Assembly: GCA_964565945.1 (NCBI GenBank) | Contig: CAZMGY010000010.1 | Location: 27,344 to 91,343, forward strand | Source of the DNA: CAZMGY01 sp964565945 [NCBI: uncultured bacterium] | Lineage (GTDB): Bacteria > GCA-001730085 | Length of the DNA stretch: 64,000 nt | Direction of reading: 5' to 3' | Shown: positions 42,026-51,211 of the stretch, one piece after another | Layout of the letters: each line of letters opens with the position of its first letter | How positions within the stretch are numbered: position 1 is the first letter of the stretch | The notes under the pieces: model-generated | The model's database searches: none | The model's input: the letters and a program-made list of their open reading frames with translations, nothing else | Told to the model about the DNA's origin: nothing | Program-made: the position numbers and the translations under genes

Positions 42026-43141
42026 ATGTTAAGATTTTTTACGGCGGGGGAGTCTCACGGGGAATGTTTGAGTGCCATTATCGAAGGTATGGTCGCAGGG
42101 CTTAAAATTGATGAAGCCTTTATTGATGAGCAATTGCGTCGTCGTCAGCAGGGCTACGGCCGTGGAGTCCGCATGAAGCTTGAGATTGATACGGTTCATT
42201 TCACTGGAGGTTTGCGCCAATTTGAGACGATAGGTGCTCCTTTGGCAATGAAAATCCAAAACAAAGATGATTCGATTAACAAAATGCCAGCGATTTCGAA
42301 CCCTCGTCCTGGTCACGCCGATTTAGCGGGTGTCCAAAAATATGGTCGTAGTGATGTGCGTGATATTTTGGAACGATCAAGTGCTCGTGAAACAGCTATG
42401 CGTGTTGCGGTTGGCGCAGTGGCCAAGTTGTTTTTAAAAGAGTTTGATATTCAAGTGGCTAGCCATATTGTCGAGATTGGCAAGGTTCGCTTAAGTCGTC
42501 AAGCGACGTTTGAAGAAATTTTGGCCTGCGATGAATCTCCTGTGCGCTGTGTTGATGCGGAAGTTGAAGCGGCGATGATGGCTTCGATTGACGAAGCAAA
42601 ATTACAAGGTTCGTCGGCGGGAGGCGTCTTTGAAGTTGTGGTCAAAGGTGCTCCAGTTGGTTTGGGCAGTCATGCCCAATGGGATCGTAAGTTAGATGCG
42701 CGACTTGCCTTTGGCTTGATGAGTTTACAGGCTATTAAAGGTGTAGAAGTGGGTGCGGGTTTTAATGTTGCACATATCTATGGGCACGAGCTTCATGACG
42801 AGATTGATTACAAAGAGAAGGAAGGGTATTCGCGTCTTTCGAATCGCGCTGGAGGGATCGAAGGGGGGATTAGCAATGGTGAAAATATTGTGGTGAGAGC
42901 GGCGATGAAACCTTTATCGACATTGATAAAAGCGCTTAAAACCGTGGATATTCATAGCAAAGAAGAATCCAAAGCTTCGGTGCAGAGAACCGATACTTGC
43001 GCTGTTCCAGCTGCTGGTGTTGTGGGTGAAGCGATTGTGGCTTGGGATATAGCGGGGGTTTTTTTAGAAAAATTTGGAGGGGATAGCGTGGCCGAGACCT
43101 ATCGCAATTATGAAAACTTTGTCAAATCCTTAAAATCGTAG
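42026..43141 (+). CDS. aroC: Chorismate synthase
   Basis: FMN-dependent last step to chorismate. LRFFTAGESHGECLSAIIEG at the start, RRQQGYGRGVRM, RPGHADLAG, RSSARETAMRVAVGAVAK, SNRAGGIEGGISNGE and the C-terminal RTDTCAVPAAGVVGE are all diagnostic. ATG 42026 has AAGGAG 12 nt upstream and agrees with relatives that begin MLRF-TAGESHG; the GTG at 42014 would be too close to the ribosome-binding site. 371 residues. Four nt separate it from aroK. Confidence 0.95.
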   Translation: MLRFFTAGESHGECLSAIIEGMVAGLKIDEAFIDEQLRRRQQGYGRGVRMKLEIDTVHFTGGLRQFETIGAPLAMKIQNKDDSINKMPAISNPRPGHADLAGVQKYGRSDVRDILERSSARETAMRVAVGAVAKLFLKEFDIQVASHIVEIGKVRLSRQATFEEILACDESPVRCVDAEVEAAMMASIDEAKLQGSSAGGVFEVVVKGAPVGLGSHAQWDRKLDARLAFGLMSLQAIKGVEVGAGFNVAHIYGHELHDEIDYKEKEGYSRLSNRAGGIEGGISNGENIVVRAAMKPLSTLIKALKTVDIHSKEESKASVQRTDTCAVPAAGVVGEAIVAWDIAGVFLEKFGGDSVAETYRNYENFVKSLKS

Positions 43142-43145
43142 AGAC

Positions 43146-43682
43146 ATGAGTGATCCTGTGAAAAGTAATTTGGTTTTGTGTGGCTTTATGGGAACAGGGA
43201 AAAGCACCCTGGGGCCATTATTGTCCGAGCGTTTGAAGTTTTCTTTTATCGACCTAGATGCTCTGATCGAACAGCAACAGAGCTGTCGTATTACCGATAT
43301 TTTTGCCGACCAAGATGAAGCAGCGTTTCGCGATCTAGAAACGCAAGCTTTGCAGGGAGTACTTGCGCAGGACCAACAAGTGATTGCTGTTGGTGGTGGA
43401 GTTGTCGTGCGGACAAGCAATTGTGCCTTAATCGAACAGAGGGCGCGCCTCGTTTGTCTGACGGCCAGCATCGATGTTCTTCTTGAGCGTTTGGCTGGCG
43501 ATGACACACGTCCTTTATTGCAAGGTTCTGATGCAAAGCAAAAAATGATACAATTATTAGATCAGAGGCGCGGTGTTTATGAAAGTATTGCCTGGCAAAT
43601 GGTTACGAATCATAAAACATTTGAGCAATGTGTAGAGGAGATTTACCAAGAATGGATGCACCCAAAGTTACCGTCCAATTAG
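43146..43682 (+). CDS. aroK: Shikimate kinase
   Basis: ATP-dependent phosphorylation of shikimate. Walker A is LCGFMGTGKSTLGPLL at residues 11-26; FIDLDALIE, FRDLETQAL, AVGGGVVVR and the lid Arg region DDTRPLL follow. 178 residues is normal. It overlaps aroB by 31 nt, so the two are coupled. Confidence 0.93.
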   Translation: MSDPVKSNLVLCGFMGTGKSTLGPLLSERLKFSFIDLDALIEQQQSCRITDIFADQDEAAFRDLETQALQGVLAQDQQVIAVGGGVVVRTSNCALIEQRARLVCLTASIDVLLERLAGDDTRPLLQGSDAKQKMIQLLDQRRGVYESIAWQMVTNHKTFEQCVEEIYQEWMHPKLPSN

Positions 43683-44728
43683 GTGAGCGGTCTTATCCTA
43701 TTTATATTCAAGCGAATTTGCTAGAACAATTAGGTTCAGCAAGTCTTTGGACGTCTTACAGTCACACATTGCTTGTTAGTAACGAAACCGTGTTTCCCTT
43801 GTATGGTGCTGTGCTGGAAGCTGCTTTGCAGCAAGCCAATGTATCTTACACGGTTCATATTGTTTCGGATGGTGAAGCTTACAAATCTTGGGAATCTATG
43901 CGGGACATTTTGGATGTGGCTGTCGAGATTGGCTTGGATCGCAAATCGGCGGTTATGGCTTTAGGTGGGGGTGTGATTGGAGATTTAGCAAGCTTTGTGG
44001 CGGCTGTGTATATGCGTGGCATTGATGTGATTCAAATCCCTACAACCTTACTTTCGGCTGTCGACAGCAGTGTGGGGGGCAAAGTGGCAGTCAATCACCC
44101 AAAAGCTAAAAATATCTTGGGGTTTTTCCATCAGCCGAGTGCTGTTTTTATGGATTTGAATGTCTTGCAAACTTTGCCAGCGCGTGAATGCGCCGCAGGG
44201 ATGGCAGAGGTGATTAAGTATGGAGTCATCTATGATGCTGACTTTTTTGGTTACCTTGAAGATCATGTACAAGCATTGCAAGCCAAACAAGCCGATGTTT
44301 TGAGCTATGTGATTCAACGTTGTTGCGAAATCAAGGTTGCTGTGGTGGAACAAGATGAAAAAGAAGCTGGTATGCGAGCTATTTTGAACTTTGGGCACAC
44401 CTTTGGTCATGCCTTGGAAGCTGTTTCGGACTATAAGCATTATGTACATGGTGAATCTGTGGCCATTGGCATGGTTTATGCTGGACAGTTGGCTCTTAAT
44501 CTTGATTTGTGGAGACAAGACGAACAGGATCGCCTGGTGGCGTTGATTGAAGCTTATGGTTTGCCAACAGGGCAAGATCAATGGACGCTGGATCAGTTGA
44601 TGCCGGCTCTTCTCAAGGATAAAAAATTTATCGCAGGTCGGATGACTTTTGTTTTGCCTACGCGTTTGGGTCAGGTTGAGCTGAACCATAATTTAACTTC
44701 GGAAGATCTTCGTGAAGTTGTTTCCTGA
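43652..44728 (+). CDS. aroB: 3-dehydroquinate synthase
   Basis: NAD- and metal-dependent cyclisation of DAHP. The glycine-rich GGGVIGDLASFVAAVYMRG, IPTTLLSAVDSSVGGK, NILGFFHQP, and the metal ligands Glu in MAEVIKYG and His in NFGHTFGHALE and YVHGESVAIGM are all in place. ATG 43652 with GAGGAG upstream gives the normal 358 residues. It sits in a chain of overlaps: aroK-aroB 31 nt, aroB-dprA 17 nt. Confidence 0.95.
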   Translation: MDAPKVTVQLGERSYPIYIQANLLEQLGSASLWTSYSHTLLVSNETVFPLYGAVLEAALQQANVSYTVHIVSDGEAYKSWESMRDILDVAVEIGLDRKSAVMALGGGVIGDLASFVAAVYMRGIDVIQIPTTLLSAVDSSVGGKVAVNHPKAKNILGFFHQPSAVFMDLNVLQTLPARECAAGMAEVIKYGVIYDADFFGYLEDHVQALQAKQADVLSYVIQRCCEIKVAVVEQDEKEAGMRAILNFGHTFGHALEAVSDYKHYVHGESVAIGMVYAGQLALNLDLWRQDEQDRLVALIEAYGLPTGQDQWTLDQLMPALLKDKKFIAGRMTFVLPTRLGQVELNHNLTSEDLREVVS

Positions 44729-45758
44729 AAATGTTGAATATTGTTTAAAATTAAAATTCTACAAAGGCGTGGGAGATAAGACGGCTCATGATTTGTTGCG
44801 TGTCTATGAAACTCCACAAGAGGCTTATCACTCTTTAAAACCTCAGCTCGCGGTTGAGGAGCGCTACCAACACGAATTAAATTTGATTGAGCGTTATCAA
44901 GCTCAGGTTCTTATATATAGTGACAAGGCTTATCCAAATTCATTAAAAAATATGGATGATGAGCCTTTACTTCTCTATGTTTTGGGGCAGTTGGACGCCC
45001 TTAAGGGGGAACATATTGCCGTGGTTGGCTCTCGTTACCCGAGCACACATGCTTTGCTTAAGGCGGAGAAGTTGGGGCAAGATTTGGCGCGTTCTAGTGT
45101 GGGGGTTGTTAGTGGCTTGGCTCGAGGGATTGATGCTGCAGCACATCGCGGTGTTGTGAAGCAAGGGGGAATAACGCTTGCGGTGCTAGGATCGGGACTT
45201 TTGCATTTGAGTCCTCAAGATAATCGCCACTTAGCTGATGAGATTCAGAATAAAGGTTGTGTGATCAGCGAGTTTCCGATGGATATGAAAGCCAGTGTAG
45301 GCACTTTCCCGCGAAGAAATCGTTTAATCAGTGGGCTTGCCTCTCGTGGTGTGATTGTGGTCGAAGGTTCAACGAATAGTGGAGCGTTAATTACCGCTAA
45401 TTATGCCAAGGAACAAGGTCGCTGTGTCTATGCGATGCCAGGGCTTTCGGACATTCCTAAAACATCGGGCAATCATGAATTGTTGCGCCAGGGGGCGAGA
45501 TTTTTGGAAAAAGCCAGTGATCTCGAAGGTCTGCCAACATCTGATGAAGGTGAAAAAAAGGTTGCGATGGTTTCTTTGAATGATCAAGAGCAATTTGTGT
45601 TTGATTTGATCGACTCTGAACCTCGTTATATCCATGATTTATATAAAGTTGGCAAAAAAAAGGGTTTGACATTGCCTGAATTGGCCAGTATACTTACCAT
45701 TCTTGAGTTAAAAGGCGTTGTCCGACAATTTTCTGGTCAAAAATTTATGAAAGTTTAG
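44712..45758 (+). CDS. dprA: DNA processing protein DprA (Smf)
   Basis: Loads RecA on incoming single-stranded DNA during transformation. The N-terminal 70 residues are a SAM-like domain. The Rossmann-like core has VAVVGSRYPS-like IAVVGSRYPSTHALL, VVSGLARGIDAAAHRG, LGSGL, FPRRNRLISGLA and VVEGSTNSGALITA. The C-terminal winged-helix part (residues 285-348) is present. GTG start overlapping aroB; 348 residues. A competence role agrees with pilD in the same gene run. Confidence 0.92.
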   Translation: MKLFPENVEYCLKLKFYKGVGDKTAHDLLRVYETPQEAYHSLKPQLAVEERYQHELNLIERYQAQVLIYSDKAYPNSLKNMDDEPLLLYVLGQLDALKGEHIAVVGSRYPSTHALLKAEKLGQDLARSSVGVVSGLARGIDAAAHRGVVKQGGITLAVLGSGLLHLSPQDNRHLADEIQNKGCVISEFPMDMKASVGTFPRRNRLISGLASRGVIVVEGSTNSGALITANYAKEQGRCVYAMPGLSDIPKTSGNHELLRQGARFLEKASDLEGLPTSDEGEKKVAMVSLNDQEQFVFDLIDSEPRYIHDLYKVGKKKGLTLPELASILTILELKGVVRQFSGQKFMKV

Positions 45759-45807
45759 ACAGCCTGACATCACGAGAAGTGGGCTGAAATGATAAGGAGT
45801 GTGAGTC

Positions 45808-46113
45808 ATGGCAAAAAAACAAACCTTTGGTGATAAGGTCAATAAAGGTCAGAAGAAATCGGATGCCGAGATTAATTTTTTTGGAACACGCCAAGATATG
45901 GTGGTGAAAGAAGTCATTGAAGGTGACACGGTTGTTAAAATTGTTGCTCAAGATGATCAGGGTCAATACATCACCTATCCTGAGCATATCGATAGTAGCT
46001 TAGCCGACCCTAATCGTTTCGATGAGTATCGGGTGTTGCCCACCGAAGAAGATCTGGCTGAAGCGAAGCCAGCCCAAGAAAAGGATGCGTCTGAGGAAGC
46101 CAAAGCCGAATAA
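45808..46113 (+). CDS. Small highly charged protein, unknown function
   Basis: 101 residues with a very good ribosome-binding site (AAGGAG, 11 nt before ATG). The N-terminus is basic (MAKKQTFGDKVNKGQKKSD), the middle could form a short beta hairpin (MVVKEVIEGDTVVKIVAQDD), and the tail is acidic and Ala/Glu-rich. There is no signal or membrane helix. I recall similar short MAKKQTFGDKV proteins in unrelated phyla but no function. Bounded by dprA upstream and a perfect terminator 20 nt downstream, it is probably the last gene of the aro-dprA transcript or a unit of its own. Confidence 0.75.
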   Translation: MAKKQTFGDKVNKGQKKSDAEINFFGTRQDMVVKEVIEGDTVVKIVAQDDQGQYITYPEHIDSSLADPNRFDEYRVLPTEEDLAEAKPAQEKDASEEAKAE

Positions 46114-46133
46114 ATATTTAAATGCATATATAA

Positions 46134-46173
46134 AGAAAAAGCCTTGAGTTAAAATGTTCTCAAGGCTTTTTCT
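46134..46173. terminator. Bidirectional intrinsic terminator
   Basis: Perfect 15-bp stem: AGAAAAAGCCTTGAG (46134-46148) and CTCAAGGCTTTTTCT (46159-46173) around a 10-nt loop, with a T run on the 3' side of the G+C core on either strand. It closes the gene run ending with the small charged protein. Confidence 0.92.
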
Positions 46174-46270
46174 ATGACCATTTGCATTTTTTTACCCTTT
46201 ACAGGCATACTTGAGATACGTTAGCATTGTGGCGAATCATTACGTATAGATGAGAGCAAGAGAGGTTGAT

Positions 46271-48484
46271 GTGGCAAAAGCGCTAGTCATAGTAGAATCA
46301 CCAGCAAAGTCGAAGACAATCAATAAATTTTTGGGTTCGGATTATGTGATTAAAGCTTCGATGGGGCATGTAATTGACCTGCCAAAGAGCAATATTGGCA
46401 TCGATATCGAACATGATTTTGAACCAGAATATGTTGTGATTCGAGGCAAAAAGAAGATTTTGAATGAACTCACATCAGCTGTAGCTAAAGTCGATATGGT
46501 CTATTTGGCACTTGACCCCGACCGCGAAGGAGAGGCGATTGCCTGGCATTTGGCTAATCATATTCAGAAAAAATTCAAAGGTCCAGTCTATCGGATCGCC
46601 TTTAATGAAATCACCAAACAGGCGGTTATTGATGCTGTTGAAAAACCTGGTGAAGTTGATATAAATTTGGTGAATGCTCAGCAGGCTCGTCGTGCTTTGG
46701 ATCGGATTGTGGGTTATAAAGTGAGCCCCTTTCTATGGAAAAGTGTTGGTCGTGGCTTGAGTGCTGGTCGTGTTCAATCGGTCTGTGTACGTTTGATTTG
46801 CGAACGCGAAGAGGAAATCAAAGCCTTTGTTCCCGAGGAGTCATGGACAGTTGAGGCTCAGTTTCATAAAGAGCAAGACACGCACAGTTTTCATGTACAG
46901 CTCGAAAAAATTCAAGATGAAAAAGCTGATCTTAAAAATGAAAAGCAAGCTCAACAAGTCCTTAAAAATTTGGAGGGGGCTTCGTATGAAGTAAGTGATG
47001 TAAAACTTAAGGAGAAGAAGCGTTGGCCCGATGCACCTTTTATTACGAGTACTTTGCAGCAACGTGCCGCTTATAAGATTCGTTTTAGTGCCAGCAAAAC
47101 AATGATGATTGCGCAACAGTTGTATGAAGGCATTGATTTAGGTAATGATGAGACAGTTGGTTTAATTACTTATATGAGAACAGACTCTTATCGGATTGCC
47201 GATATTGCTCAAAAGGAAGCTAGGGATTATATCAAAGAAACTTATGGTGCGGACTATGTTCCTGACAAAGTTCCTGTTTACACCAAGAAAACGAAAAAGA
47301 ACCAAAAAACCAAAGCTCCTGCGGCTCAAGATGCTCATGAGGCGATTCGTCCCACTTCGATTAAGGGAACTCCAGATTCGTTGAAGCATATCTTGACTGA
47401 AGATCAATACAAAGTATACCGCCTGGTTTGGCTTCAATTTTTGAAAAGTCAAATGGCCGAAGCCATATTTGATAGCACAACTGTGAAAATTAAAACTGGA
47501 GATTACATCTTTAAAGCGACTGGTTCGGTGATTAAGTTTCCTGGCTATATGGCCGTGGGGAAAGAAGTTATTTCTGAAACGGAAAAAGAAGATACTTCGA
47601 ATATGTCGGATGATTTGAAAGAGAAAATATTACCTTCTTTGGCCAAGAAGGATGTTGTGATCAATGAAAAATTGGATGCTGAGCAGCATTTTACGAAACC
47701 TTCTGCGCGTTACTCGGAAGCGTCATTGGTGAAGGCTTTGGAAGAATATGGTATTGGTCGTCCAAGTACCTACGCTCCGACGATTAAAACCATTCAAGAT
47801 CGTGGTTATGTCGAAAAACTGGATCGCCGTTTTCATCCGACCAGGCTAGGTGTTCGTGTGAATCAGGTACTTGTTCAGTTTATGCCAGATTTGTTCAATG
47901 TCGATTTTACCTCTCAAATGGAAGAAAAGTTGGACTTGGTGGCCGAAGGAGATCAAGAGTGGATCAAACTTTTGAGAGATTTTTATGATCCTTTTGATCG
48001 TAATCTAGAGTCGGCTCAAGAAAAGATGATCGAACTCAAGCAACAGGTAATTGAAACCGATCAAGTGTGCGAAAAGTGTGGATCGGGGATGATTATTAAA
48101 ATGGGACGTTATGGTCAGTTCTTGGCGTGTTCCAATTATCCCGATTGTCGCAACACCAAAGACTTAGGTGAGGATGGCGAAGAGTCTGAGCCAGAAGATC
48201 CTGATGATGCACCCTCGTGTGAGAAATGTGAAACTGATATGATGATCAAAATGGGGCGTTATGGTAAATTTTGGGCGTGTTCGAATTATCCCGATTGCAA
48301 ATCTACCCAGGCGATTGTGGTTAAATCGGGTCTGGCTTGTCCCAAAGAAGGCTGTGATGGTCAACTAGTTGAGCGCCGTTCCAAAAAACGGGGTCGCGTG
48401 TTTTGGGGGTGTTCAAATTATCCCAATTGCACCCATTTGACCAACAATCTTCCGCAGGCAGAATCCGAAGAAGAATCCGCGTAA
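46271..48484 (+). CDS. topA: DNA topoisomerase I
   Basis: Relaxes negative supercoils. The toprim domain opens with LVIVESPAKSKTI and has LDPDREGEAIAWH. The catalytic tyrosine is Tyr301 in GLITYMRTDSYRI. The Lys-Arg-rich QQARRALDRIVGYKVSPFLW and SARYSEASLVKALEEYGIGRPSTY are typical. Three C4 zinc ribbons end the protein (CEKCGSGMIIKMGRYGQFLA, CEKCETDMMIKMGRYGKFWA, and a third CPKEGC type). GTG 46271 with GAGAGG upstream is preferred to ATG 46250; 737 residues. dprA, topA and xer in this order are a frequent arrangement in bacteria. Confidence 0.95.
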   Translation: MAKALVIVESPAKSKTINKFLGSDYVIKASMGHVIDLPKSNIGIDIEHDFEPEYVVIRGKKKILNELTSAVAKVDMVYLALDPDREGEAIAWHLANHIQKKFKGPVYRIAFNEITKQAVIDAVEKPGEVDINLVNAQQARRALDRIVGYKVSPFLWKSVGRGLSAGRVQSVCVRLICEREEEIKAFVPEESWTVEAQFHKEQDTHSFHVQLEKIQDEKADLKNEKQAQQVLKNLEGASYEVSDVKLKEKKRWPDAPFITSTLQQRAAYKIRFSASKTMMIAQQLYEGIDLGNDETVGLITYMRTDSYRIADIAQKEARDYIKETYGADYVPDKVPVYTKKTKKNQKTKAPAAQDAHEAIRPTSIKGTPDSLKHILTEDQYKVYRLVWLQFLKSQMAEAIFDSTTVKIKTGDYIFKATGSVIKFPGYMAVGKEVISETEKEDTSNMSDDLKEKILPSLAKKDVVINEKLDAEQHFTKPSARYSEASLVKALEEYGIGRPSTYAPTIKTIQDRGYVEKLDRRFHPTRLGVRVNQVLVQFMPDLFNVDFTSQMEEKLDLVAEGDQEWIKLLRDFYDPFDRNLESAQEKMIELKQQVIETDQVCEKCGSGMIIKMGRYGQFLACSNYPDCRNTKDLGEDGEESEPEDPDDAPSCEKCETDMMIKMGRYGKFWACSNYPDCKSTQAIVVKSGLACPKEGCDGQLVERRSKKRGRVFWGCSNYPNCTHLTNNLPQAESEEESA

Positions 48485-48501
48485 CGTGTTATAATGCTTT
48501 T

Positions 48502-49401
48502 ATGTGGCATGATGAGGTTGAACTTTTCCTAAAATATCTTAATCAAGAGCAAAATGCATCGAAGCATACGCTCAATAATTATGCGATGGATTTGAATCAT
48601 TGTTTTGCTTTTTTCGAAGAGCATTGCCCTAGTCAGGTTGGTAAGGTAAAGGATGTGAGTCATCATTTGATGCGCATGTATTTAGCTCACTTGACCGACT
48701 TGGAGTATGCACGTGCCACCATGGCGCGTCGTTTGTCGGCAATGCGTTCGCTGATTAAGTTTTTGCAGCGCGAAGATCGTTTGGAGCATAATCCTTTGCA
48801 TCGGGTTCTAACACCCAAACGTAAAAAACCCTTACCCAAAGTGATTAGTCAGGATGTTTTACAAGAGTTGTTGGATGCTTCCTTTGAGAAAACCTGGCAG
48901 GGTTATCGAGACAAAGCTTTGATGGAATGCCTGTATTCCACTGGTGTTCGGGTGGGAGAGTTAGTCTCTCTGACGCGTTCTCAAATGAATTGTGCCAATC
49001 GAACGATGGTTGTGCAAGGCAAAGGCCAAAAGGAGCGCATGGTCCCTTTGGGGCACAAAGCTCTTGAGGCTTATCGGGATTATCAGCAGCACTTGCAGGC
49101 CAGTTCGTGCCAAGTGAAGGATGAAGAAGCTCCTTTTGTCAATCGTAGCGGTGGGAGCTTAAGTGTGAGGGGTATACAGCGTATTGTTCAAAAAAGGATG
49201 CTCAAAATAGCTCAAATCGCTCACGTGACCCCGCATGCTTTACGTCATTCTTTTGCAACGCATATGCTTGATGCGGGGGCGGATTTACGGTCCATTCAGG
49301 AACTTTTGGGGCATGCTCATTTATCGACGACTCAAATCTACACCCATGTGAGTTTGGAGCGTTTGCGAAAAGTTTATAATGAGGCTCATCCTAGGGCTTA
49401 A
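48502..49401 (+). CDS. Tyrosine recombinase XerC/XerD
   Basis: Chromosome-dimer resolving recombinase. The N-terminal SAM-like domain (FLKYLNQEQNASKHTLNNY) and catalytic domain are complete: Arg in YSTGVRVGELVSLT, Lys in GKGQKERMVPLG, the HALRHSFATHML motif and HLSTTQIYTHVSLERL with the nucleophilic Tyr near residue 279. Adjacency to topA favours XerC, but I cannot separate C from D here. ATG 48502 lies only 7 nt after a TATAAT box (48490-48495), so a transcript from it would be leaderless. 299 residues, normal. Confidence 0.92.
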   Translation: MWHDEVELFLKYLNQEQNASKHTLNNYAMDLNHCFAFFEEHCPSQVGKVKDVSHHLMRMYLAHLTDLEYARATMARRLSAMRSLIKFLQREDRLEHNPLHRVLTPKRKKPLPKVISQDVLQELLDASFEKTWQGYRDKALMECLYSTGVRVGELVSLTRSQMNCANRTMVVQGKGQKERMVPLGHKALEAYRDYQQHLQASSCQVKDEEAPFVNRSGGSLSVRGIQRIVQKRMLKIAQIAHVTPHALRHSFATHMLDAGADLRSIQELLGHAHLSTTQIYTHVSLERLRKVYNEAHPRA

Positions 49402-49507
49402 ATCTGTTGAAACTTCAGGTCGTAAGCAAGCCTAAATATTAGAATGGGGCAGAGGGCGAAAGTAAGCTTTTTCTGGATATGAGCATAAAGGAATTGAAGA
49501 GAGGTTA

Positions 49508-49651
49508 ATGCTATGGGGAGTTGCAAAACAATAAAACTTTACTGAAGATGAAAAACTTAGACCTCTAATCGATGATAAAATTTTAAGTGCTTTGATGTTT
49601 ATGCAGACAGATTCCTTCTATTTCCCCCAGCGCTTGCGCAGGAAATTTTAG
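49508..49651 (+). pseudogene. Possible decayed small gene
   Basis: ATG 49508 follows a GAGAGG sequence, but the frame meets TAA after eight codons and then runs on as protein-like FTEDEKLRPLIDDKILSALM and FMQTDSFYFPQRL to TAG at 49649. Either a broken small gene or chance. It is unidentified. Confidence 0.25.
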
Positions 49652-49652
49652 A

Positions 49653-49961
49653 TCATTGACGATAGGCCCCCTGGTTTGTTTGCTTAATGATGAATTTTTC
49701 TTCGGGGCTGTAGGCGCGAATGGTGAGGGCATGAATGCCTCCCTCAATATTCGATTTAAGCAAATCGTAAACCATGCGATGCCGTTGAATTAGACTCTGT
49801 TCTTCGAAAGCGTGACTGACAAGAGAGATTTTGAAGTGTGTTTCATCTCTTCCTGTGTGACCATTATGTCCAGCATGAACAGAGCTTTCATCAATCACCT
49901 CTAGGTGTGACGGTTGAAAGTGATCGGTGAGTTTAGTTGTGATGAGATCTTTTTTAGACAT
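49653..49961 (-). CDS. BolA family protein
   Basis: BolA proteins bind [2Fe-2S] clusters together with monothiol glutaredoxins and assist cluster trafficking or act in transcription. The KH-like fold is recognisable: LEVIDESSVHAGH, THFKISLVSHAFEEQSLIQR, then HRMVYDLL and GIHALTIRAYSPEE. The conserved His in SVHAGH and in RHRMVY are present. 102 residues. Its first 8 nt overlap the end of the rhodanese-NifU gene, so it is the last gene of that minus-strand unit. Family-based role fits the Fe-S context. Confidence 0.9.
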   Translation of the reverse strand: MSKKDLITTKLTDHFQPSHLEVIDESSVHAGHNGHTGRDETHFKISLVSHAFEEQSLIQRHRMVYDLLKSNIEGGIHALTIRAYSPEEKFIIKQTNQGAYRQ

Positions 49962-50712
49962 CTTCGATTCCTTGAATTTGAGGGATTTCGGCGATCAAAG
50001 CCTTTTTGATGCCTTCGTTAACGGTGTATTGTCGGCTACCACAGCCGCCACAAGCTCCAACCATGTTGACTTTGACAATATTGTTTTCAATACCATGAAA
50101 TTTAAGGTCACCGCCATCACGCTTAAGTGAAGGACGCACTTTTTGATCGAAAAAGCGAGCCACTTGTTGTAAAAGTTCTATATCTCCTGGAAGTCCATCG
50201 ATAGAGAGAGGTTCAATCTGAGCTATGGTGATGTCTCCAGGATAATCCATCATGCCACCTTGAACGTTGACCATCTGAGTATAGCCATGACGAAATAAAA
50301 TTTTGCAGGCGGTCGCAGAGCGAGCTCCGCGAGCACAAATGGCAATGATCTGATGTTTGTGGTTTGGGATTTGTCCTAGACGAGATTCGAGTTGTCCCAC
50401 TTCGATATGCATGGCGCCGTCAATATGGCCTAGGTTCCACTCCTCATCAGTACGAACGTCGAGAAGTAGTGTGTCGGGATATTTGTTACGGTAGTTATCG
50501 AGCTCGTTGGAGTGAATGGATGCATAAGGGCTTCCTTGGCGTATAGCTTCGGGATCAACGCTCTGTTGCTCGGCCAGTTGAGCTACCTGATGCCTGAGAA
50601 TATGAAGAGCGTCCTCTTGCAAACTTTGCAATTGCTGCACGTGCGCTTTTAGCCGATCGATGCAACGTTCAAGATCGTTGATTTTGTCGTTATAGTTACT
50701 TTTTTGGAACAT
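49954..50712 (-). CDS. Rhodanese-NifU fusion protein
   Basis: Three parts: a coiled-coil N-terminus (residues 1-45, DKINDLERCIDRLKAHVQQL), a rhodanese domain (75-165) with LLLDVRTDEEWNLGHIDGAM and the active-site loop ICARGARSATACKILF, and a C-terminal NifU/Nfu domain (180-252) with GGDLKFHGIENNIVKVNMVG and the CxxC of GACGGCGS. A sulfurtransferase and an Fe-S scaffold on one chain suggest direct sulfur handling during cluster assembly. ATG 50712 has GGAGG 9 nt upstream; an upstream TTG-type start is rejected. It lies 4 nt after the flavin reductase gene and overlaps bolA. Confidence 0.88.
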   Translation of the reverse strand: MFQKSNYNDKINDLERCIDRLKAHVQQLQSLQEDALHILRHQVAQLAEQQSVDPEAIRQGSPYASIHSNELDNYRNKYPDTLLLDVRTDEEWNLGHIDGAMHIEVGQLESRLGQIPNHKHQIIAICARGARSATACKILFRHGYTQMVNVQGGMMDYPGDITIAQIEPLSIDGLPGDIELLQQVARFFDQKVRPSLKRDGGDLKFHGIENNIVKVNMVGACGGCGSRQYTVNEGIKKALIAEIPQIQGIEDV

Positions 50713-50716
50713 AATA

Positions 50717-51199
50717 TTAGCCTCCGTAAGACCAAGGGGTATCATTTAACAGAATTGGTTCAAAGTGTGAAATCAGTTTTTTGGCATTAGTGATTTCGGC
50801 GATCAAAATAGCATGATCTCCGTTGGTGTCCACAATGGTCACATGTTGACTCTCTAAATAAGCTATGGCACTTTCGAGAATAGGCGCACCTGTTTGATCT
50901 CTGCTGAAAGGATAACCTGCTAAGCGGGAGCCTTCTTGTTTGGCGGGCTTAAAAAAATGCTCAAAGACTTCTTGTTGATCTTTGCCCAAGTAGTTGATGC
51001 TCAGTATCGGATTTTTTTGAATCAGTTCGTATGAGAAGGAATCTTTGTGAATACCAATGGTGACCATGGGAGGTTTAAGAGAGCATTGCGAAATCCACGT
51101 GGCGGTGAAAGCATTGACGGTATCTTCGTGTGTGACACCAACAATGTAGAGGCCATAGGGGATAGATTTGAGAAGTTGTTTTTTAGCTTGTAAATCCAT
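50717..51199 (-). CDS. Flavin reductase-like FMN-binding protein
   Basis: Split-barrel flavin reductase domain: LKSIPYGLYIVGV, NAFTATWISQCSLKPPMVTI, SFSYELIQKNPILSINYL and a conserved LNDTPWSYGG end. It likely binds FMN and moves electrons from NAD(P)H to flavin. 160 residues with an AAAGGA ribosome-binding site 8 nt before ATG 51199. It is next to a [2Fe-2S] ferredoxin (12 nt) and the rhodanese-NifU gene (4 nt), which suggests that it supplies electrons in Fe-S or sulfur metabolism; partner proteins are inferred only from position. Confidence 0.85.
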   Translation of the reverse strand: MDLQAKKQLLKSIPYGLYIVGVTHEDTVNAFTATWISQCSLKPPMVTIGIHKDSFSYELIQKNPILSINYLGKDQQEVFEHFFKPAKQEGSRLAGYPFSRDQTGAPILESAIAYLESQHVTIVDTNGDHAILIAEITNAKKLISHFEPILLNDTPWSYGG

Positions 51200-51211
51200 A
51201 GTCAAAATCCT

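Noticed and set aside
48403-48501. Extended N-terminus of the Xer recombinase inside topA
   Set aside because: Family members start near MWHDEVELF; the extension encodes the antiphase of the topA zinc ribbon.
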